Below, one piece after another: positions 58,222 through 64,000 of a stretch of 64,000 bases of DNA (the first letter of the stretch is position 1; every line of letters starts with the position of its first letter). Made by a program: the position numbers and the translations under genes. The stretch comes from Flaccisagitta enflata. Lineage: Eukaryota; Chaetognatha; Sagittoidea; Aphragmophora. Where the stretch lies: contig OZ231127.1 of the NCBI GenBank assembly GCA_965153355.1, forward strand, positions 37,324,001 through 37,388,000, given 5' to 3'. Below the pieces are notes generated by a model. The model worked only from the letters and a program-made list of their open reading frames with translations, was not told the origin of the DNA and made no database searches.

Positions 58222-58524
58222 TCATCTTTTCAAACGGGAACGGTCTTGTGAAGGCAACAATTTAATTATGGTGGGTTGTAATGTAGCTCGACGCAGGTCT
58301 GACCTTTCCCTTCTTTGCTTTGTCATGGTTTTGTTCAGGTACTGTTGTTGCTGTTTGTCTTTGGTAAGTATTCCAGAGTAGTCAGTGACAATCTGGATGC
58401 TGTGTCCGGCTACCGTGTTTGTGACATGAAAGTTTACCGCAGATCGGCAAAGGCGCTGGAACTGTTCGTCAGTTCTTTTGCAAGGAAGAGCGGGTCGATG
58501 TTGAGATGTTGAAACACCAATCAT
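58222..58524 (-). CDS. open frame of 100 codons, possible exon of unknown gene
   Basis: The frame includes FQRLCRSAVNFHVTNTVAGH then SIQIVTDYSGILTKDKQQQQ. It has protein-like composition and an ATG at 58524, on the strand of the neighbouring unknown genes. No domain recognised. It may be a 5' exon of the 52741-55119 gene, but no phase-matched donor was found. Confidence 0.3.
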   Translation of the reverse strand: MIGVSTSQHRPALPCKRTDEQFQRLCRSAVNFHVTNTVAGHSIQIVTDYSGILTKDKQQQQYLNKTMTKQRRERSDLRRATLQPTIIKLLPSQDRSRLKR

Positions 58525-58619
58525 GCTTGCGGAGCAGAGGCGAGATCAACGAATGATTATTGATTAAGGGGTGCTGTTGGCTCACTTGTTTCTTTCTATA
58601 GGGTTTGAATTCTTTGTGC

Positions 58620-58940
58620 TCTACCTCCTTTTTTGGCAGCTTGAGGCCCAAATCCCAGCCATCAGGCTCAAAGCCCAGCCACAAGGCTCAAAACCCAGCC
58701 TCGAAGCTTAAATCCCAGCCTCGAGGTTTAAATCCCAGCCTCATAGCTCAAATCTCGGCCTTGAAGCTCAAATCCCAGCCTCAAAGCTCAAATCCCAGTC
58801 TCAAAGCTCAAATCCCAGCCTTGAAGCTCAAATCTCAGCCTTAAAGCTCAAATCCCAGCCTCTGAAGCTCAAATCCCAGCCCTGAAGCTCAAACCCCAGT
58901 CCTGAAGCTCAAATCCCAGACTTGAAGCTCAAATATTAAC
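58620..58940. repeat. 20-bp minisatellite, block 4
   Basis: About 15 units near AGCTCAAATCCCAGCCTCAA. No structured unit follows here. Confidence 0.9.
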
Positions 58941-59048
58941 ATAAATTCCTTTGGACTGGTATCGTTGTTTCAAAAGCGCGTCATGGTCGCCATGGTATTT
59001 GTCTTGTTCAGTCATAGTCGGCATTGATAACGATAAAGACTAGTGTTA

Positions 59049-59163
<115 letters not shown>

Positions 59164-59384
59164 TTTTTTATTTAGTTGCTTGTGGAAAAAAGTTATAAAA
59201 AAATCCGCTGTTGTGACCTAATTGTAAAAATTTCTGCCCCAAAAGCGCAACTGAGGCGTAATAATATATAGATAGTCAGCCCATGTCAAATTCCTTGCTG
59301 CTACTCAGGTTTCTCCCGGGTCTTTATTGAGATAATGCATAAAAAAAAAATAAAAAAAAACGCCTTTTACCGCTTTTTAAAAAC

Positions 59385-59530
59385 TCCAAGGTCCATATGC
59401 TTTTTGGTTTCGGTTATTTATCATCCTGAAATTTTCAGGGCACATTAAACAAATGAAATTCAACATTTCTAGCCCATTGTAGCTACTGTGGAATGAAAAA
59501 AAGTGTTCTTGAATCGGCGTAATCTGCACT
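59385..59530 (-). repeat. dispersed repeat, inverted copy of 57930-58070
   Basis: Shares the same ordered motifs as 57930-58070. The 143-codon minus frame at 59377-59808 overlaps it and is therefore not called as a gene. Confidence 0.6.
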
Positions 59531-59981
59531 AAAGCTGACAATGGATCGTAAGTCAGTTCTCTTCTGAGTTCTGTCCTCTCCAGCACTCTTTGATATCCTG
59601 AGTGACATTTACTGATCGAATAGGCGAAGTTACCAACGGAAGCACGAGTAGGAAAGAGATTGACATCATATTTCCGTGGGAAAACGAAAAAGCCATGAGC
59701 AAACGAGTCATATCTGGGTCTTATCTTGGCTATGGATAGCTCATAAAAGTGGGTAAAAGAACCACCAAACAGGGTTATGGCACATGCAAACTTAAAAAAC
59801 ATTCTCATAAAATCATACGACAGAATATGACAAAATGCTGAAAATTGTTTATGAATCTAAAGGTCATTGAAAAGTTAAAGAATTTATATCTACTGTGTGT
59901 TTTCTAAGGATACCGCTCAGAGCTTCAGATGATTTTTTATGCCAAAAACAAATCCAGGTATTTCATGAAAAAAAGAGCTTT

Positions 59982-60200
59982 TTAGTTGCGGACACGCAAC
60001 TCTTAAGAGGCTGTGTCCGTCCGTTGGTCCGTCCATCCCTTAAACACGAGTCAAAAAGCGGGAAAATGAGCGTTTTAGAAGCTTTTAGTGTATTTTTCTG
60101 TGTTGGAAGGGGGGTTGGGTGGGGCATTGGGTGTGGATGGGGGTTGGCTGCTCCTGCCCACCCGTCCGCAACGATATTGTGACCCCGTGTCTCTTGTATT
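59982..60200 (+). mobile_element. dispersed hairpin element, copy H12
   Basis: The stem AGTTGCGGAC (59984-59993) with CGCAACT (59995-60001), GGCTGTGTCCGTCCG, a GGGTTGGGTGGGGCATTGGG segment, CCTGCCCACCC, and distal word GTCCGCAAC (60164-60172) before GATATTGTGACCCCG. Confidence 0.75.
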
Positions 60201-60370
60201 ATTTAAGATTCGGTACTTTGCCAGAACTGTTCATCGGTGGTTCTCTGTCTTTTTCTAGTGATTTAAGTGAGACCTTTCCAGATTATTGATAAATCAAACT
60301 GCACAGTGCCAGAGGAAAGATGAAAAAGATTTGTTTTGGGGAAAGAAAATCTCACCATGAACAATAAACA

Positions 60371-61355
60371 TCATTCAATGGATTCGTCATTGGCCGGAGA
60401 TTTCTCCGGTATTCGTTTGGTATTCAATAGCGTAACCGCGGTTTTTGCTACACTGTCTGATCTAGTCTTATTAATTGCGAGTGACGATGAGGCTGCCGCG
60501 GTTAGAGAGGATTGCCGCAATTTCAAAGCCGCGGCTCCAAATTTGTCCGAGGCAATTGACTTGGTTTTGGCCAACGTCTTGGCCCTTTTGGCGGCCTCAC
60601 TCCATGCCGCCCTCTAGTGTGCGCGTGCAAGAAAAGGATTGATTTCACGGAGTAACATTTAATCGTAGACAAAACCAAAGAAGTCAACATGAATTTGAGC
60701 TGATGACCGTGAGAAAATGAGTTGATTGCTGAAAATATCTTTCCCCTTTTATATAAGTTTCACAAAAAGGTGGATTATACACGAGCATGTAAGGGATGAA
60801 AAGCTAACTTCAAGTTGGCCCAGTAAGATGAAATCTCAACTGGGTATAGTCAACTAGTCCACTAGTCCGACAGGAGGCACGCTATTCATGTCTTTCATGC
60901 TCATTTGTTTTTCCGCCTAAAAGTGTTTTCATGATGCAGCATACAAACGGGAAAAAAAGGTTCTGAAACTCATAGGGTAATGATAATGAAACGAATCGTA
61001 TTTGAATTTGCCTATAGTAATTCATGTGTGAGGTGAAAAGCTTAATGATTAATCAATTTGTAGATCAAACCGCCATTATAAAGAGGCAAAGCGTGTAAAA
61101 TCAATGTCCATGAGACCATGAGGCTTTCCTCTAACGTCATTTCCAAGAAGCGGTTTAGTGAATACAACAAATGTAGCATAACTATATGGGGCAACTAAAC
61201 AAGATTCACACAATCTATCTATAGTCGCCTATTTTGGCTTATTTTCTAGTGTGCATGCTTCAGATACTCAGAATATCCTTACACAATACAACCTCAGTAT
61301 CAGTGCATTGGAAACATGCCTATCGTGATTAAAAAAAGACAATGAAATGCGAGAG

Positions 61356-61422
<67 letters not shown>

Positions 61423-62295
61423 CATTTGCTACCTTGGCTTGTCGCTCTTTGATTTGATTGACAAGTTCTTGCATTTCCTTTGCTTGCGCTTCCTTCGTCA
61501 TCTGGAAGGTCAAAGGTGGAAGTGCTTCGTCTCCTTCCTCTGTCATTTCCTGAAGTTTCTTCACTCGATTATCCTGATAATTAGAAAAAAGAAATTCTTC
61601 AGTTCTTATCACATACATATAATTCATATATCTACGAAAATTAATCAAGATCACTACTCAACCCCTATCTCACTTAAGCCTTACGTTAAGGATCAGAGCC
61701 TTTGGAGCTCTCAATGGTGACTGACCCATTACATCCTAAGTAGTTAATAACAACTAAGACCAGGCCTCTTGATTCAGGAGAAGAGGGCAATAGATGCTAA
61801 AGGGGGGGTGTGGAAGTTCTTTACCATTCTGCTGAGCATCACGCTAAGGGGGGGGGGGGTGGAAGTTCTTTTCCGTTCTGCTGAGCATCACGCTAAGGGG
61901 GGAGGGGGTTGGAAGTTCTTTACCGTTCTGCTGAACATCACCCTCAAGTAAATCGGCAGCGTTGAGGGAAAAGCAGTTGCTTCTCAGCAAAGAAGAAAAT
62001 TCAACAGGTCACACTTACACAGTTATCTTCATAACATAAGGAATGAAAACTTTTAAGAGACGCTACCGCGCATCTAAAAAACCCAAACCTGTCTCTCGTC
62101 TTCTTTGTCGAGCCATTTTCTAAGCCACATGAGGTCTTCAGTTGAGTCTCCCGGCGGCAGGTCCACGACGTCGGGCTTCTTGGCCCCGGCGCCTTCCTGC
62201 GCGTCTTCGTCTTCCGTCGCTCGCGTCGCCTCGAATAACGTTTTCGCCTTGAAGTGACCCGCCAACAAACTCCAACTCGATTTGGTTTTCACCAT
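60371..62295 (-). CDS. unknown small protein, three exons
   Basis: Exons 62295-62089, 61573-61433 and 60613-60371, all phase 0 with AG/GT borders, encode 196 residues from ATG to TGA. Exon 1 reads MVKTKSSWSLLAGHFKAKTL, then an acidic stretch and STEDLMWLRKWLDKEDERQ. Exon 2 reads DNRVKKLQEMTEEGDEALPP then LTFQMTKEAQAKEMQELVNQ and looks helical or coiled coil. Exon 3 reads RAAWSEAAKRAKTLAKTKSI and is Ala/Ser/Lys-rich. There is no signal peptide, membrane segment or domain I recognise. GA microsatellites lie close to exon 1 (62375-62425) and just past the exon 2 donor (61361-61418). Lengths and phases agree exactly, which supports the model. An extra exon in the intron cannot be excluded. Confidence 0.65.
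61361..61418. repeat. (GA)n microsatellite
   Basis: About 29 GA units in the intron, starting 14 bp past the exon 2 donor on the gene strand. Confidence 0.96.
61797..61946. repeat. three tandem units of about 50 bp with G tracts
   Basis: Three copies of a unit containing TGGAAGTTCTTTACC and TGCTGAGCATCACGCTAAG, each joined by a run of 6-12 G. Confidence 0.9.
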
Positions 62296-62371
62296 TTCCG
62301 CTATTTCCGTTTGTTGATTGGTTGATTGCGGAGTTGAGGAAAATTAGGAGGGTTGAGGAAAAAAGAGAGGG

Positions 62372-62374
<3 letters not shown>

Positions 62375-62425
<51 letters not shown>
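62375..62425. repeat. (GA)n microsatellite
   Basis: About 25 GA units, 80 bp upstream of the start codon of the three-exon gene. Confidence 0.96.
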
Positions 62426-62428
<3 letters not shown>

Positions 62429-62439
62429 AAAAGACAAGT

Positions 62440-62925
62440 CACAGGTGAAGGAGAAACGCAGAGGGGAGAAAAAGGGAGGAAAAAAAAAACATAGTTAATC
62501 TCTAGAGTCCCTATGAACACGAGAAAAGCATCATAAAGCCCATCTGATCGGAACGTAAACTAAGACCTAGGACAGAGATAGAATCACAGGATATATAAAG
62601 GACAAAAATGTAAAGGACATATGGACATTTGACAGAGCATTCAATTGTTTTTTCTTCACATTGCATGATACCGGCAATGCAGCATTTATTTTCTGACAGT
62701 CGTTAGAATGAACATTACAGATCGCTTCTCGACCCCATCACCACCGCTAAAATGGCAGACAGAAAATTAGCTAGTATAGTACATAACGGCAGAATATAAA
62801 CAGGTCGTCGTAGGACAATATGAGGTCTGCGAAACCCGTTGCCCTATTTGCATGATTGTGAATTTGAGTAAGAGGAAACAGGGTAGGGGCCCTGAGGAAC
62901 ACAGGGAGACTCTTGCATGTTCATT
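62440..62925. other. no recognisable feature
   Basis: Possible promoter region of the three-exon gene on the minus strand. No motif I can support. Confidence 0.4.
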
Positions 62926-63105
62926 TGTCCGTTCATCCGTCTTTGAGGCCTGATTGGAGGCTTGAGAGGTCTAATTTGAGCCCTGAGAAGTTTAAGAGGC
63001 CTAACATGAGATTAACAGATGAACGATCAAAACAAAAAGTCGCCCTGTATTCTATAGGACTTTGTCCCCTTTGGGGCTGCTGCCAAAAAGGAAGTGAAAG
63101 ACAGA

Positions 63106-63217
63106 AATAGTCGCAAAAGCGTTAGATGGTCAGCAGTACCCATGTCCCCTATATGACTTTATATAGATGTGTTGTGGTAAGAGGGGCAGCAGCCCCAAAG
63201 GGACCGATGACCTATGC
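63106..63217 (-). repeat. structured dispersed unit, copy S4
   Basis: Reverse orientation. The hairpin becomes CGGTCCC/GGGGCTG with loop TTT, still pairing through G-T. GGTCA/TGACC and the CGC-TTTT-GCG end are kept. A fragment of another copy lies at about 63053-63083 and one at 63434-63475. Confidence 0.75.
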
Positions 63218-63231
63218 TTAGTAAGCTTGGA

Positions 63232-63375
63232 ACTACAAGGCTGGGATTTGAACCTGAAAGGTTAGATTTGACCCTCCTGGCAGGGATTTGAGCCTTGAGG
63301 CTAGGATTAAGGCCTTTAGGCTGGTTTTTGAGCCTAAAGGCTGGGATTCGAGTCTCAAGACTGGGATTTGAGCCT
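63232..63375. repeat. 20-bp minisatellite, block 5 (reverse orientation)
   Basis: Units near GGCTGGGATTTGAGCCTAAA, positioned relative to S4 as in the other blocks. Confidence 0.85.
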
Positions 63376-63743
63376 AGACAGGGGGGACATATGGAAAAGG
63401 AGAAGAAGAAACAAAAATTTCCCCTATGAATGAAAGCATAGGTCATCGGCCCCTTCGCGCCCGCTGCCCAAAAGGGGAAAAAAGATGAGAAAAGCATTGG
63501 TAGCGTCGGTTTTAGTTTCTCATTAACGTAAATGAATGGCGACAAGCGGATGAAAGCAAAGTAAGCTTTAGTTGAGAAGCGATCACATATTCAATAGGAA
63601 AATAATACGATGGCTCTGAGATGGAGGACACTCTTGGATAATCTTGTCAAAAATGAGACGTGGAAATAAAAAACAAAACGATTCATGCAAATGAAGGCAA
63701 TTTGTTTTTTTAATTTGCGGTTAGCCACTGGTAAGGAAACTTC

Positions 63744-63830
63744 TTTTTAGATGCGTCTTCGCATCTATATAAGAGGATGTGTCCATTAGTCTGTCTGTTG
63801 GTCTGTTGGTCACGCAAACCTTAAAATTGC
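63744..63830 (+). mobile_element. dispersed hairpin element, copy H13 (ATGCG stem)
   Basis: AGATGCG (63749-63755) and CGCATCT (63760-63766) form a seven-base stem with a four-base loop. ATATAAGAGGATGTGTCC, a GTCTGTCTGTTGGTC run and CACGCAAACC follow. Confidence 0.6.
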
Positions 63831-63887
63831 AAAATCCATGGCTTTTTTATTAAAAAAGCAGTTCCAGTACTCTTTACTCATTCTATC

Positions 63888-63932
63888 ACTTATTCATTCA
63901 TTCATTCATTCATTCATTCATTTACTCATTCA
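63888..63932. repeat. (ATTC)n microsatellite
   Basis: About nine ATTC units with flanking degenerate units. Confidence 0.9.
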
Positions 63933-64000
63933 TTTATAAACAACATTCATTAATGAAAAACATTCATTCACAGAATCACAGAGGACCCATTCATGGCCTA

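Noticed and set aside
59377-59808. Minus-strand frame of 143 codons
   Set aside because: Its C-terminal third overlaps a dispersed repeat also present, inverted, at 57930-58070, and no domain is visible.

Overview
This is eukaryotic, almost certainly metazoan, nuclear DNA. Protein-coding exons are short, use GT/AG borders in matching phases and are separated by small introns. One gene encodes an axonemal dynein heavy chain, so the organism makes motile cilia or flagella. The window is very rich in long microsatellites (TC/GA, CA/TG, CTAT, AATG, CAA, TTC) and in non-autonomous foldback or MITE-like elements. I cannot name the species; a microsatellite-rich marine invertebrate would fit. There is no prokaryotic gene organisation, and I saw no rRNA, tRNA or CRISPR array.

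Layout. 1-2375 (-): the 5' exons of an axonemal dynein heavy chain (DNAH3/7/12 type), running off the left edge. 2.4-16 kb: gene-poor, with many copies of a roughly 0.2 kb dispersed hairpin element carrying GTCC/GTCG runs, several terminal-inverted-repeat (TIR) or foldback elements and a 20-bp minisatellite with a structured tail. 16.1-28.1 kb (-): a largely intact jockey-like non-LTR retrotransposon. ORF1 is a gag-like protein with CCHC knuckles, and ORF2 is an APE endonuclease plus reverse transcriptase overlapping ORF1 by 8 nt. A long third ORF lies downstream, and two 1.6-1.7 kb tandem copies of a segment lie directly upstream of the ORF1 ATG, each ending in a foldback element. 28.2-37.4 kb: another foldback, microsatellites and a second large minisatellite block. 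37.6-45.9 kb (+): ten exons of an ankyrin-repeat plus coiled-coil protein resembling RAI14 (ankycorbin) or UACA. 46.4-47.4 kb: a TIR-bounded element filled with roughly 300-bp tandem repeats. 48.6-52.1 kb: more elements of the same families. 52.7-62.3 kb: small genes I do not recognise. One on the minus strand has two alternative-looking last exons (52.7 and 53.8 kb), one on the minus strand has three exons (60.4-62.3 kb), and there is a possible plus-strand gene end at 56.2-56.4 kb next to a pogo-like MITE. 62.9-63.8 kb: further copies of the minisatellite, structured-tail and hairpin families.

The genes do not form a pathway. The most distinctive content is the mobile and structured DNA. 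The hairpin family occurs in about 20 copies whose stems differ in sequence but keep complementarity, and the 5' stem arm can also pair with a second word about 140-160 bp away. The minisatellite-linked unit keeps several complementary segments and recurs at five or more sites. The retrotransposon has a long downstream ORF and duplicated 5' monomers.
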